Origin: Candidatus Melainabacteria bacterium
GTDB taxonomy: Bacteria > Cyanobacteriota > Vampirovibrionia > Obscuribacterales > Obscuribacteraceae
DNA length: 64,000 bases
Direction: 5' to 3'
NCBI GenBank assembly: GCA_003153555.1
Contig: PLZS01000048.1
Coordinates: forward strand, 62,001-126,000
Shown here piece after piece: positions 45,218 through 54,752 of the stretch. Below the pieces are notes generated by a model, which did not search any database, had not been told where the DNA came from, and saw only the letters and a list, made by a program, of their open reading frames with translations. Position numbers and translations under genes: made by a program. The number at the start of each line of letters is the position of its first letter. Positions within the stretch are counted from its first letter, which is position 1.

Positions 45218-46222
45218 TTATTGCACAGCTGATTCATGCTCGCTTGTTGCCAATTGGCAAAGAGCATCGGCAAAGGCAGATACCGCTGCTGTATGCATGC
45301 CTAGATATAACGATGGTTCAACCAATTCAAGTTCCATGAGAAGGTCCTGACCATCGCCAGCTCTGATAATATCTACTCGGGCAAACAGGGCAGGCTTTTT
45401 AACCCGAGCAAGAACTCGATGGGCTAGGTCTAGTTCAATCTGTTCAGGCTTAACAATCGTTTCACCTGCTTCACCTGCTTGAGCAAGGGGTTGGAAAGCA
45501 GATTTTCTCACGGTATGCGAATATTTACCGCCGAGAAACACAAGCGCCCGCTCCCCACGTTCACATACGGACTCAATAAATGGTTGTAAAAGCACATCAC
45601 CAGACTCAAGCATTTTGTTTAAATGTGCTTGAATTCCAGGCTCAGATTGTGCGATTTTTTTAACGCCAAATGTACTGAGTCCAATTGCTGGTTTGAGAAC
45701 CCCTTTGTCCCAACCATGTTTGTCCATTATTTCGAGCAGTTCTACTGACTGATCTTTTTCAAAGAGGACGGTTGGCACAATCGGAATTGAAGCTCGTTGC
45801 AGATCGAACAGGTATCGTTTATTGCTGTTCCAACGCACTGTTTCAACGTCGTTCCAAACAGTTGTAAGAGCTGAAACTCTGTTCAACCAATATAGAAATT
45901 TCGCGTAGTGCAAATGATAATCCCATGTTGATCGCAACACGCAGATGCCTGCGTTCGACCATGAGATGTTGTCATCGTTCCAAATGGCGACGGCGCAATT
46001 GAACCCTCTTCTTTCAAGTTCAGCGAAAACGAGTTGGTCGTCGGCATCTAGGTTTGGTAAATCAGTGTATGTTACGAAAGTAAATTTTGGCTTGGCAGTC
46101 AATGGGCTTTTCCACGGTTTCTTTTCGCCAGGTGCTGTTTTGTCAGGCACCAGTTGGGCAGCAGTATAGCCTAGCAACAAGGCAACACCCAGGTCGAGCC
46201 GAGCTTGCTCTTCCATTGGCAA
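45218..46222 (-). CDS. ATP-grasp ligase (RimK/DcsG-like)
   Basis: Joins a carboxylate to an amine or similar nucleophile using ATP, by family. Seen: FTYTDLPNLDADDQ-type pre-ATP-grasp start, IWNDDNISWSNAGICVLRST, NSNKRYLFDLQRASIPIVPT, the ATP-binding Lys in GVLKPAIGLSTFGV, QPFIESVCERGERALVFLGG and ARVDIIRAGDGQDLLMELE (metal ligands). This layout resembles the O-ureido-serine cyclo-ligase DcsG and prokaryotic glutathione-synthetase-like enzymes. Start TTG 46222 or ATG 46216. Probably co-transcribed with the GNAT gene downstream. Confidence 0.8.
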   Translation of the reverse strand: MPMEEQARLDLGVALLLGYTAAQLVPDKTAPGEKKPWKSPLTAKPKFTFVTYTDLPNLDADDQLVFAELERRGFNCAVAIWNDDNISWSNAGICVLRSTWDYHLHYAKFLYWLNRVSALTTVWNDVETVRWNSNKRYLFDLQRASIPIVPTVLFEKDQSVELLEIMDKHGWDKGVLKPAIGLSTFGVKKIAQSEPGIQAHLNKMLESGDVLLQPFIESVCERGERALVFLGGKYSHTVRKSAFQPLAQAGEAGETIVKPEQIELDLAHRVLARVKKPALFARVDIIRAGDGQDLLMELELVEPSLYLGMHTAAVSAFADALCQLATSEHESAVQ

Positions 46223-46337
46223 CGCTGGTCGACAAGTTGGGCTTGCCTTAGATTAGACGCTGACTCGTCAGTCTCAGCATGAGCTGCTCAGAGTGTGGAG
46301 GACCGTCCAAGGACATGCGAAAATTGCTATCAGCATT

Positions 46338-46559
46338 CTAGGCGGCCGTCTGATAGAAGGAATGATCGATTGCGTTTTTCAGTGCGCTAAGAGCCTGCAA
46401 ATTAGGCCAAATGACGGCCTTCATTTCATCCAGTTCGTATTGACCGATCAGACCTTGATCGTAATGTCGACAGACATCTTCCCAAAGCGCGAACAATTCT
46501 TTTGGTTGTTTTCTGTTGCGAGCATCCCTCTGATATTCAATCAAATCGAACATTTTCAT
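46338..46559 (-). CDS. Small hypothetical protein, 73 aa
   Basis: ATG 46559 has GGAGGAAGG four to six bases upstream, which decides against the longer ORF track start (46640). The product is helical and soluble (MKMFDLIEYQRDARNRKQPK, FALWEDVCRHYDQG, ELDEMKAVIWPNL). No family recognised. Isolated between the ATP-grasp gene and a divergent small membrane-protein gene. Confidence 0.6.
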   Translation of the reverse strand: MKMFDLIEYQRDARNRKQPKELFALWEDVCRHYDQGLIGQYELDEMKAVIWPNLQALSALKNAIDHSFYQTAA

Positions 46560-46764
46560 CGATCCTTCCTCCAACGACATACTGTCGCAAAATTTCAACT
46601 TCTGGCTCCGTTGACGCATTTTGTTGCGGCTCGGTTCCATCTATCTTTGCAACTCCGGCTTTAGGAGGGTGGAACATTTTTGCAAACACTAGTCGGCGCC
46701 TGATAATCATATCGGGAACAGGTAAGCGATCAGTCCGTCTTTCTACTCAGAAAGAGAGTGTGAA

Positions 46765-47025
46765 ATGGAAACTAGTACAAAAGAAGCGAACGTAATATCT
46801 GACTGCGAGAAACTAGAAAGAGCGTACAGAAGTGATCATCGACCCTGGAAACGGCTTTATTTATCCTTTTTGTTTGTTCTGGTGCTAATTCTCGCCTTCA
46901 CGTTTTTTGGTGCTCGTGTTGATCGGGAGAAACTTACTACTGAAGTAACGCCGATTCACATCGAATTGAATTCAATAACGACTAGGAACAAAACGGCTCA
47001 AAATCCTCATAACTTGCAACTCTAA
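46765..47025 (+). CDS. Small single-pass membrane protein, 86 aa
   Basis: A charged N-terminus (about 1-35), one helix (LYLSFLFVLVLILAFTFFGA, about 33-52) and a polar periplasmic tail. GAGAG precedes the ATG. Not recognised. It lies upstream of the exonuclease gene by 218 bp, with no evident link. Confidence 0.5.
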   Translation: METSTKEANVISDCEKLERAYRSDHRPWKRLYLSFLFVLVLILAFTFFGARVDREKLTTEVTPIHIELNSITTRNKTAQNPHNLQL

Positions 47026-47243
47026 TTTCAGGCTTGAGGTCCACGTTGAGGTGGTGGCACTTTTGGGGAATTGTGTGAATTGCCAGAGTCGACAAGTCCG
47101 TAGACATCGATGCTAGTCTAGCCGAATTTCTGGATTGGAATTGGTCGCGTGATAACATTGGTTGGCAATGAAGCTGGATCGAATATTGAGCGCGCCGTGC
47201 CTCCATAGAACGAAGTAAGCTTTCATTTCGGTGCGATGAGAAG

Positions 47244-48119
47244 ATGGATGTTTATCTAGTTGATGGTACGTACGAATTGTTTCGGCACTATTTTGCTTTG
47301 CCTCAGTCCCTAGACGTTAATGGTCAGGAGATTGCAGCGGTACGAGGCGTGCTTGCTTCCATATTGTCTATGCTAAGTCGAGGCGCAACTCATATCGGTG
47401 TTGCTACGGATCATGTGATTGAATCGTTCCGCAACGAGCTTTACCCCTATTACAAGACGGGCGAAGGGGTGCCAACAGAACTAATGTCTCAATTCCCCAT
47501 CCTGGAAGAAGCGTTAGAGGCGATGGGTGTGGTTGTCTGGCCGATGATCGAATTTGAGGCTGACGATGCATTGGCTGCAGCTGCAGTTAAGGCAGGAGAA
47601 GATAGCAGTGTAGATAGAGTAATCATTTGCACTCCTGACAAAGATCTTAGTCAATGTGTAGTCGGCGAGAGGATTGTGCAACTTGATCGACGACGGGACG
47701 TTATCCGCGATGAAGCAGGTGTAATCGACAAATTCGGAGTGAAACCGACATCGATTCCCGACTACTTGGCCGTTGTTGGTGACACCGCAGATGGTTTTCC
47801 TGGTTTGCCTGGGTGGGGTGCTAAAGCAGCGGCATCAGTTCTTTCTCTGTATCCTCACTTAGAAGATATTCCGAAGGATGCTCAACTGTGGAACTCATCC
47901 ATCCGCAATAGTAAAAAGCTCGCTCCTACTTTATTCAATGCTTGGGATGATGCAATTTTGTTTCGTACACTTGCTACGTTGCGACTCGACGTGAATGTCT
48001 TCGACACAGTAAACGATCTCCGTTGGCTGGGACCTCGCCCGGAATTTGAGGCGCTCTGTAGGCGAATGAGGGCTGCGGATATTCTTCGGCGGGCAGCCGC
48101 ACTGAATTTAAGTATGTAG
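47244..48119 (+). CDS. FEN-like 5'-3' exonuclease
   Basis: A flap/5'-3' exonuclease like the N-terminal domain of PolA, free of a polymerase. Acidic metal-site motifs: VDGTYELFR at the start, EFEADDALA (about 101-109), CTPDKDLSQ (about 128-136) and the helix-3-turn-like GDTADGFPGLPGWGAKAA (about 178-195). About 291 aa, normal for a standalone family member. Likely removes 5' flaps or RNA primers. GATGAG about five bases before ATG 47244. Not in an operon with a polymerase gene. Confidence 0.88.
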   Translation: MDVYLVDGTYELFRHYFALPQSLDVNGQEIAAVRGVLASILSMLSRGATHIGVATDHVIESFRNELYPYYKTGEGVPTELMSQFPILEEALEAMGVVVWPMIEFEADDALAAAAVKAGEDSSVDRVIICTPDKDLSQCVVGERIVQLDRRRDVIRDEAGVIDKFGVKPTSIPDYLAVVGDTADGFPGLPGWGAKAAASVLSLYPHLEDIPKDAQLWNSSIRNSKKLAPTLFNAWDDAILFRTLATLRLDVNVFDTVNDLRWLGPRPEFEALCRRMRAADILRRAAALNLSM

Positions 48120-48330
48120 GCGCGAGCTCGGTTCTAGCATACTTTGGCAGGCACCACAAGTGGTGCTATAGTCGCTCTTCATTTGAGATGATTTGCCCCG
48201 TTCACCGAGCTGACTAGCCCAATCGTTAACTGACCGTTTGGACATCTCTTAATCCGGTTTCTTTACGTACTATCCCCAATGACTAAGTCTACCGATAGAA
48301 CTACTATGTCTTTACTCAGCGGGTAATCTT

Positions 48331-49053
48331 ATGGGATTAGAGGCAAATATCAAACAGCCATTGGAGTCGCAGATTGGCACCCAATCGCCGGTTCACGATC
48401 TGGCCAGGCAGGAATCCGGCCCATCATCGATTTGGCAATCGGCCTACGAGCATAAAATCGAAGTCGGTTTGGGTGTGGCCGCTCTTACCGGGGTCTCCCT
48501 ATACCTGACCAAGGGAAGGATAGCTAACCTGTTCGCACCCCGGTCGCAGGAGGTCTTGGTGGTGGAAGCTGCCCCTTTCATAGCCAAAGCTATGAAAGAG
48601 TCCCTAGAGTCCGTCGGACATAAAGTCACTTGGATCACTGAGATTGATAAGCTGCGTCCGCTTACTGGACTAACTGAGGATGGCACTGCGGTATCCCTTA
48701 AATTAAACCGATTTCATACGGCTTTCATCGACCCAAATCACGTTACAGAAAAGGCGATTAATTTCGACCAGCTGGCTCCATTTTTCCACAGGGGAAATGT
48801 TCGAACAATTGGCACGAGTGTTATGAAAGGAGTTAATAAAGAGATGCTTGCCAGCGGTTTAGACATTGCTGCCAGCAAAACTACAGTGCTCACCTCTCTA
48901 GTCGGCAAGACGTTGGACCTTCAACAAGCTGTGCGTGCGCCAGGTAAGGTTCAAGCCGTGCTCTCTACACTTGAAGGGAAGATTAACACGGCAGAATTGG
49001 CTGACATTCGAGCGCGCACTAACGAGCTTATGACCAAGTTCATGCTCAATTAA
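48331..49053 (+). CDS. Membrane-linked receiver-like protein, 240 aa
   Basis: A short polar N-terminus, a weakly hydrophobic segment (KIEVGLGVAALTGVSLYLT, about 49-67), then a domain about 80-200 resembling a response-regulator receiver: EVLVVEAAPFIAKAMKESLE then GHKVTWI, TAFIDPNHV where the phospho-acceptor strand would be, and TIGTSVM. One acidic residue of the pair is missing (VVEAA), so phosphorylation is doubtful. A helical C-terminus follows. The assignment is tentative. A perfect TCAACCGTTAACGGTTGA palindrome lies 20 bp after the stop. Confidence 0.45.
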   Translation: MGLEANIKQPLESQIGTQSPVHDLARQESGPSSIWQSAYEHKIEVGLGVAALTGVSLYLTKGRIANLFAPRSQEVLVVEAAPFIAKAMKESLESVGHKVTWITEIDKLRPLTGLTEDGTAVSLKLNRFHTAFIDPNHVTEKAINFDQLAPFFHRGNVRTIGTSVMKGVNKEMLASGLDIAASKTTVLTSLVGKTLDLQQAVRAPGKVQAVLSTLEGKINTAELADIRARTNELMTKFMLN

Positions 49054-49072
49054 GTCTGCTGCTTAAAACTCA

Positions 49073-49092
49073 TCAACCGTTAACGGTTGAGC
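49073..49092. repeat. Single copy of the CAACCGT/ACGGTTG palindrome
   Basis: TCAACCGTTAACGGTTGAGC; the first 18 bases are a perfect palindrome and the whole matches the repeats at 16301 in 18 of 20 positions. It lies just after the stop of the gene at 48331. Confidence 0.8.
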
Positions 49093-49241
49093 GTCAAAGG
49101 GTTCCTTCTGTTGATGACACCACCAGCGCTACCATATGAATCAGAGGGTATGATAGGCAACATTAGATTCAGATAAATCCTATCGAACCTTAAACGACCA
49201 ATACGAATGCATGGCGCGCCGAAGCAGCAAAATCGAATTAA

Positions 49242-49661
49242 TCAAGCGAATTTGAAAGAAATCGCCACTGTTTCACCGTAGTCGCCGGGAATGGTTGTGA
49301 CACGAAATTGAACGTCAGAGCCGCTGATTTTAAGAACAGCCTTTTTGTCTTGGGGTTTAGATGTTTCGTTGATGTTTAGACCAGCGATCACTTTATAGCA
49401 AAAGACCAATTCTAAGTGCACAGGTTTGGGCAATTTTGACTCGAGCAAGAGCTCGCGATTCTTGAGATAGCGCAAAATTGTGTGTTCTTCATCAGGCTCA
49501 ACATGCATGTCAGAACATCGAATGTCGATGGCTTTGGAGATCAATTCATTGGCTAGAAGCATCAGGGAGGCATCTTGACCCGTGACAAAGCTCTCCTCTT
49601 CAGGGACCGACTGAGTTGGTAATGTTTCCACTTTGCTCGGAGGTGATTCTGCGGCTGTCAT
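49242..49661 (-). CDS. Truncated GspE/PilB-type module without ATPase core
   Basis: The sequence SKAIDIRCSDMHVEPDEEHT, ILRYLKNRELL, SKPQDKKAVLKISGSDVQFR and VTTIPGDYGETVAI follows the N2 domain of type II/IV secretion ATPases (normally I.AS DIHIEP...PQDGR...RVSTLPT..GE). It stops at the point where the Walker-A domain should begin, and no remnant of that domain is visible in 49060-49241. It may be a gene fragment or a small free-standing regulator of a pilus/secretion ATPase. ATG 49661 chosen over the TTG at 49688. Confidence 0.7.
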   Translation of the reverse strand: MTAAESPPSKVETLPTQSVPEEESFVTGQDASLMLLANELISKAIDIRCSDMHVEPDEEHTILRYLKNRELLLESKLPKPVHLELVFCYKVIAGLNINETSKPQDKKAVLKISGSDVQFRVTTIPGDYGETVAISFKFA

Positions 49662-49951
49662 CGTGCTGGATCTCCATTCCCTTCTCAAGTTTTAGTAGTT
49701 TGCCCTTGAAGACCTTAGCTTGTGGCCAGGCTGCTAAGGCATCCGGAAGGTTCTTGCTCTTTCTGCCATTTCTGCAGAAAACAGTTCCCTATATATACTT
49801 GCCCCAAAACACTAGCTTGGTCACTACCCAAATAAGGGATTGTGGCGCTAGCTTAGTCGGTATTTCAGTCGTAAATGTGCCTTAAATAACTAGAGTTCGG
49901 TTTTCGCGCGAATTCTTAAATCCAAAAGATAACCTTCGGGAGGTCCTCAAC

Positions 49952-50953
49952 TTAATTGAGGTTGTCCATTAGATCTCGCGCTTGACCATCCTTACGCAGT
50001 TTTTTCAGGGCCCGGCATTCTATTTGCCTAACACGCTCTCTGGAAACTCCCAAAATCTGTGACAACTCTTCCAGACTTTTGGGAGAATCGCAGTCCAACC
50101 CATACCGAAGTTTGATGATGTCTTGTTCGCGGGAACTTAAGCGCGATAATAAAATGGTCACATGCCTGCTAAGTAGTCGTTCCTCCGCTACTGTTTCAGG
50201 GTGGGGTAGCGACTTGTCTTCAATCATGTCAGCGAGCAGGGTTTCGGATTCATCGCGCAATTTACTATCCAACGAAAGAAGCTCTCTGAAAGCACCAATC
50301 GTCAGCATTACTTTTTCCCGACTCAATCCAGAACGCACCACAATTTCATCCATTGTAGGCTTACGCCCCATTTCCTCTACCATTAACCGCACCAACTTTC
50401 GTAACTTGCTCATGCTTTCGCCGACGTGGACTGGCACGCGAATGCCACGGGATTTGTCTGCCAAAGCTCTGGTTATGGCTTGGCGAATCCACCAGGTAGC
50501 GTAGGTCGAGAACTTATATCCGCGCTCAGGATCAAACTTTTCCACGGCACGGATTAAACCGAGACCGCCTTCCTGAATTAGATCCTGAAAGCTTAAGCCG
50601 CGATTGTTGTATCGCTTCGCAATACTCACAACTAATCTCAAATTGGACTGAATCAATCTTCTTCGAGCCTCTAGATCACCGTCTCGAACCGCGCGTCCTA
50701 GCTCGATCTCCTCTGTGCCATTGAGCAGCTTGTGCCGACCGATCTCGCGCAAATAGATTTTCAGCGAATCTTCTTCTAAGGGAGCGGGCTCTTCTGTTTC
50801 AACTACAGGTACATCCTCAACTGGATCGGGTGTGGCAGTGGCTCCCTCATCTTCGAAATCAATGAGGTCTTCAAAATCTTCACCTTGTGTCTCGCGGCAC
50901 ACCGTGGCCGTGTGTCTCGTAGACCGAGTCTCTTTTTTTACTGATCGCTTCAT
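49952..50953 (-). CDS. Group 2 sigma-70 factor
   Basis: RNA polymerase sigma factor without region 1.1. Region 1.2: [20 protein letters not shown]; 2.1-2.4: [54 protein letters not shown]; region 3: [16 protein letters not shown]; 4.2: [20 protein letters not shown]. The N-terminal about 55 residues are acidic and Pro-rich. About 333 aa from ATG 50953. It is the gene after the PrsW-kinase fusion, on the same strand, 302 bp away, and could be a target of that protein; this is inference from position. Confidence 0.92.
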   Translation of the reverse strand: MKRSVKKETRSTRHTATVCRETQGEDFEDLIDFEDEGATATPDPVEDVPVVETEEPAPLEEDSLKIYLREIGRHKLLNGTEEIELGRAVRDGDLEARRRLIQSNLRLVVSIAKRYNNRGLSFQDLIQEGGLGLIRAVEKFDPERGYKFSTYATWWIRQAITRALADKSRGIRVPVHVGESMSKLRKLVRLMVEEMGRKPTMDEIVVRSGLSREKVMLTIGAFRELLSLDSKLRDESETLLADMIEDKSLPHPETVAEERLLSRHVTILLSRLSSREQDIIKLRYGLDCDSPKSLEELSQILGVSRERVRQIECRALKKLRKDGQARDLMDNLN

Positions 50954-51255
50954 TATCAAAATGGTTACCCTCGAATTTTGCAAGACAAATCAAGCTAAGA
51001 CAGGCATGTAGTCGCCCGATTAGTCTGGGAGCAGCCTCACAGCACGCATTAACCGCGCGTTGCCTTCTTAAAAGCCAAATTCCAACCTATTCATAGGAGG
51101 ACGAAAGCCGCTGCATCTTTTGATTATGCCCAAGCAGTATTTCCGAAACCAGATTGCTGTGGATCACTTTCAGTTTAGTAACTAAAATATACAAATCCAA
51201 GAACGTTGAAGATTGTCAATTCATGACCTTCTCTCTCAAACAGCGGCTGTGCCCT

Positions 51256-53274
51256 TTACCGATATTCTGGCTGCAGTTCGCCGTATTCGTCGATAAGCAG
51301 CTGTCTAACGTATTCCAGATCTATGCGAAGTTCATCCATATTCGCATAACGAGCAGCAGGGTCCTTCTGCAAGGTTCTGAAGATCACTTGTTCTAATGCC
51401 GGCGGAATGAAGATGTCTGGACGCATTATTTGTGGCTGCTGAGGCATTTCATGAATATGTTTAAAAATGGTTTGCACCGAATTGGCACCAAGGAACGGTG
51501 CTTTTCCGGTGATCGCTTCGTACATGACACATCCGAGCGAGTAAATGTCGGAGCGGGCATCAAGTGCAATTCCCATGCACTGCTCTGGGCTCATGTATAA
51601 AGGGCTGCCGACGAGGTCGCCGGTTTGGGTTAATTCTTGAGTGCTAAGAACGTCACTGGCGATTACTTTGGCGATACCGAAGTCAACAATGCGAATGAAG
51701 TCTTGTCCGTCGTCGGAAGCAGCAAGAATCATATTGCTTGGTTTAATATCCCGATGGATCACACCCCGTTTGTGCGCATGAGCAAGTGCGTCGCTCGATT
51801 GAATAAATATATTGCAAAAACGAACCACCGAAAGTGGACCGCATCCACTGATTTCTTGTTGCAAATTCGTTCCTTCTATGAGGTCCATTACAAGGAACGG
51901 AATCTTGCTTGGGGTCAATCCGAAGTCATGAACTACGACCAGATTTGGATGTTTCAGAGCGCTGGCCGCTCTTGCTTCTTGTTCGAATCGAAGCACATTT
52001 ATCTGTTCTTTGGCCAGATGAGGATGCAGCGTTTTCACGGCGAGCTTTGCCCCTGTCATGGCGTGCTGAGCTTTATAGATCACGCCCATGCCACCTTGGC
52101 TGACAACCGAGAGGACTAAATATCGGTCTGGCAAATCTAGTATCGGAGCTTCTGCAGACTGCGGTGCGGATAGGAGTTTTGGTTCTGGCAAAGAGAGATC
52201 TGCCTCTTTTTTTTCTTGCTCTGGCTCGGGCACTTTGCTCGTGTGGCAATTAATTAAATGCTGCATTAGAATGGCTACAACCAAGGCTGGATCACGCTTG
52301 TCGTTGCCGACGCGATTTGAGTAGCGGTAATGGGCGTAGGCCAGTCTGCGGCGGTCAAGAACAAATTCCCAAAAATTTTGTAAACTATCGGCTGCGTCTT
52401 TCGATGATGGAATGCGAAACTCTGGAATTTTAGGCAGTGTCTTAAACAGGACAAAGCGATCGAGAAGAATAGCTGCAACGTAACAAGAGACAAAGAGAAC
52501 TATAGTGATATAGCCATTCCCAGTGATCCAATTAAGAACATTGGCGCTCAAGTCAGTGCGCGATGAAGCATAATTGTTTATCGCATGATCGATGATCGCC
52601 CAGGCAATTCCAAAGGGCGCCAATATGAACAGGCTCTTTTTGTGATGACGCCGCATTAGTGCAAGCCCGATGGTGCCTGCTGCCAAGCCAGTCCAAATTG
52701 AATGACCGGCGATCATTCGTCCATTAATAACTTCGGCGGAAGGCAACCAGAGCACTTGGGTTTGCCAGGCTGCGGCGTGCATGAAAGCGTCTTCGACGAA
52801 GGCAAAACCTGCACCACAGGCTACACCTAGCAACAGCACATCGGTTGCTCCCAAAGTTAACGAGCTAAATTTTCTGCCGCGCCAAAGCAAAATTACAACT
52901 GGAACGATCTTCAGAATCTCTTCTACGGTTGCTTGAAAGAAAGGCACTAACGGATTTTCAACGCCCAATGCTTTGGACATTTCAGCTCCAGCTGACCCAG
53001 CTATACCCATCATAAAACCGCCGCATAAAATGATAGTACATATGGTGGCAATCGGCACTGTCGTGGTGGCCCGTGAAATGATCATCATCGGAATGACGAA
53101 AGCGGTGTTGTACGCAAGTGCTATAAGAGCTTGGGGACCGGTTCGAATGCATGTCCACAATATCCAGACTGCAATGGATAACCAAAAAACAACTGAACGC
53201 ACTTGCAAACGGCTTCGACCAAGGGGGATAGTTCCCCAAGTGTTTGCCAGTTTGAGTTCAGGATTGGCTGTCAC
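51256..53274 (-). CDS. PrsW-type intramembrane protease fused to Ser/Thr kinase
   Basis: Residues about 25-290 contain eight or so helices with PrsW/M82 signatures: VEEILKIVPV (EExxK-like, 118-122), GAGFAFVEDAFMH (Glu near 161), AGHSIWTGLAAGT (His near 191) and IIDHAINN (His near 230). PrsW proteases cut anti-sigma factors in Bacillus. A linker leads to a complete Hanks-type kinase (about 384-655): QGGMGVIYKA, AVKTL (Lys413), HRDIKPSN, VDFGIAK, SPLYMSPEQ, SDIYSLG. Both active sites look intact. It follows the 113-aa gene with one base between, and the sigma factor lies downstream. The fusion links proteolysis and phosphorylation in one chain. Confidence 0.85.
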   Translation of the reverse strand: MTANPELKLANTWGTIPLGRSRLQVRSVVFWLSIAVWILWTCIRTGPQALIALAYNTAFVIPMMIISRATTTVPIATICTIILCGGFMMGIAGSAGAEMSKALGVENPLVPFFQATVEEILKIVPVVILLWRGRKFSSLTLGATDVLLLGVACGAGFAFVEDAFMHAAAWQTQVLWLPSAEVINGRMIAGHSIWTGLAAGTIGLALMRRHHKKSLFILAPFGIAWAIIDHAINNYASSRTDLSANVLNWITGNGYITIVLFVSCYVAAILLDRFVLFKTLPKIPEFRIPSSKDAADSLQNFWEFVLDRRRLAYAHYRYSNRVGNDKRDPALVVAILMQHLINCHTSKVPEPEQEKKEADLSLPEPKLLSAPQSAEAPILDLPDRYLVLSVVSQGGMGVIYKAQHAMTGAKLAVKTLHPHLAKEQINVLRFEQEARAASALKHPNLVVVHDFGLTPSKIPFLVMDLIEGTNLQQEISGCGPLSVVRFCNIFIQSSDALAHAHKRGVIHRDIKPSNMILAASDDGQDFIRIVDFGIAKVIASDVLSTQELTQTGDLVGSPLYMSPEQCMGIALDARSDIYSLGCVMYEAITGKAPFLGANSVQTIFKHIHEMPQQPQIMRPDIFIPPALEQVIFRTLQKDPAARYANMDELRIDLEYVRQLLIDEYGELQPEYR

Positions 53275-53275
53275 C

Positions 53276-53617
53276 TCAGTCTCCGCCTATCTTAAGAGAA
53301 GCGGTACCGGATTGCGGTCGTTTTGCTGAATCTATTTGGCTCGGACCCTTCGCTTCTTCGAAGGCAATCAAAGCGTAGTCGCTAGCGTTGGCGGGACCCT
53401 CTCTAGTTAAGTCAGTGGCATCGGCTGACTTCGCGACGAGCTGCGAATAAGCAGTTTGATATTTCTTCAGCGCCATGTTTGGGTCGCGTGGAAAGCCAGC
53501 TGGGTCACGATCCATCTTCGCGCCTCGTGATCTGCAGGCCAGAGCGAGTGCGGCAACAGCCGCGGCTATGGCTCCTATTAGTCCGGCGTTGCCAACCTTG
53601 TCTGCGACATCGTGCAA
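53276..53617 (-). CDS. Small membrane-anchored protein upstream of PrsW-kinase
   Basis: One helix (GLIGAIAAAVAALALACRS, about 12-30), then a polar tail (KKYQTAYSQLVAKSADATDL). The stop is one base from the PrsW-kinase ATG, so translation is probably coupled. The TTG start has no strong RBS, but the helix needs it. I do not recognise a family. The tight coupling makes it a candidate partner or substrate of the PrsW-kinase; that is speculation. Confidence 0.55.
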   Translation of the reverse strand: MHDVADKVGNAGLIGAIAAAVAALALACRSRGAKMDRDPAGFPRDPNMALKKYQTAYSQLVAKSADATDLTREGPANASDYALIAFEEAKGPSQIDSAKRPQSGTASLKIGGD

Positions 53618-53700
53618 CTCGTTATAACCTCTTTGAATAAGTGATGAATTTTAACACGCGTAAAACGAGCTCAGGTCTTAGAGCTGGGCTTCCGATCAAT

Positions 53701-54702
53701 TCAATTTGAATGTCGCAGAAAAAAGTCGGTAATCAGCTCAGTAGCATCTATATCGCCGCTGGTCTTGCCTAACAAATCGCGCGGACCACTGTAGAAAGCA
53801 CCTGGCCACGTGTGTCCGCCGCCTTGGATTGAATACAGAATAACCTCGCTGTTGTATGCCCCGAAGGTCTCTCGCTTGACGCGCGTTCCATCGCGCGGAT
53901 CTTTGTCTGGTTCATTGGTCGTGTATGGACTGATTGAGCATTGATTGTGCCTGCACCAAAAATCCACAGCTTCCCGCTCGGTCATTAAGCCGCCCATCTT
54001 TGCTATTGGTACACTCAATTCGCCTAATCCGCTCAATCCTACAGCGTCCCCTAGTTTGCCCAAAGTGGCGTTGTGGTCGCTATCTTCCGAAGGTACAAGT
54101 GGATCTTCAGAGCCGATGAAAAAAATCGCCGGCATCTTTCTCGTTGCCGCGCAATGCGAGGCTGTGACGTCCATCATGGATGCCGCGACAACGGCTATCG
54201 CAGCTAATTTGTCAGGCATATCACAGGCCAATCTCTCTGTGAAATATCCGCCGTTAGACATACCCACTGCGTAAATTCGACGGCTATCGATGTTTACCGT
54301 TCTGGACAGATTGCTAATCAAATCGGTGATGAAGCGCACATCATCAGGACCCCCACTGTATGAAGTTTGCCATCTGCCTCCAAGTCCATCCGGATAAACT
54401 ACAACAAAGTTCTTTCGATCGCCGAGGACATCGAATCTGGTTAGTGGTGACATGATTTGACCGTTCATGTGCAGCCCATGAAAAACCATGACCAGGGGCA
54501 TGGGCTTTTTGCGGTCGTAAGAAGCCGGCACATGGACGAGGTATGTGCGTGGAGCGCCATCAGAGCTAACTGTTTGCTTAAAATCATAGGACCGTCGAGC
54601 TGGCGCGGTTTGGGCGGCGCATTCTCGTGGACTAATAACACTGGTAATCAGTGCGCACGCTAATAAGCGACAAAATATTTGCTTTCTTGCTAAACATTGC
54701 AT
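53701..54702 (-). CDS. Secreted PHB-depolymerase-like esterase (LpqC family)
   Basis: Signal peptide from ATG 54702 (MQCLARKQIFCRLLACALIT..., ending CAAQ), then an alpha/beta hydrolase of the polyhydroxybutyrate depolymerase/LpqC type: RTYLVHVPASYDRKKPMPLV, VFHGLHMNG, VYPDGLGGRW, nucleophile GMSNGGYFTERLAC (Ser near 166), FFIGSEDPLVP and GGGHTWPG with the catalytic His. Such enzymes hydrolyse extracellular polyesters or phenolic esters. About 333 aa. Divergent from the gene at 54753. Confidence 0.85.
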   Translation of the reverse strand: MQCLARKQIFCRLLACALITSVISPRECAAQTAPARRSYDFKQTVSSDGAPRTYLVHVPASYDRKKPMPLVMVFHGLHMNGQIMSPLTRFDVLGDRKNFVVVYPDGLGGRWQTSYSGGPDDVRFITDLISNLSRTVNIDSRRIYAVGMSNGGYFTERLACDMPDKLAAIAVVAASMMDVTASHCAATRKMPAIFFIGSEDPLVPSEDSDHNATLGKLGDAVGLSGLGELSVPIAKMGGLMTEREAVDFWCRHNQCSISPYTTNEPDKDPRDGTRVKRETFGAYNSEVILYSIQGGGHTWPGAFYSGPRDLLGKTSGDIDATELITDFFLRHSN

Positions 54703-54752
54703 AGACAGATTATTCCAAGTGCGTTGACTGGTTAACCTCAAGGAGGATAGTT

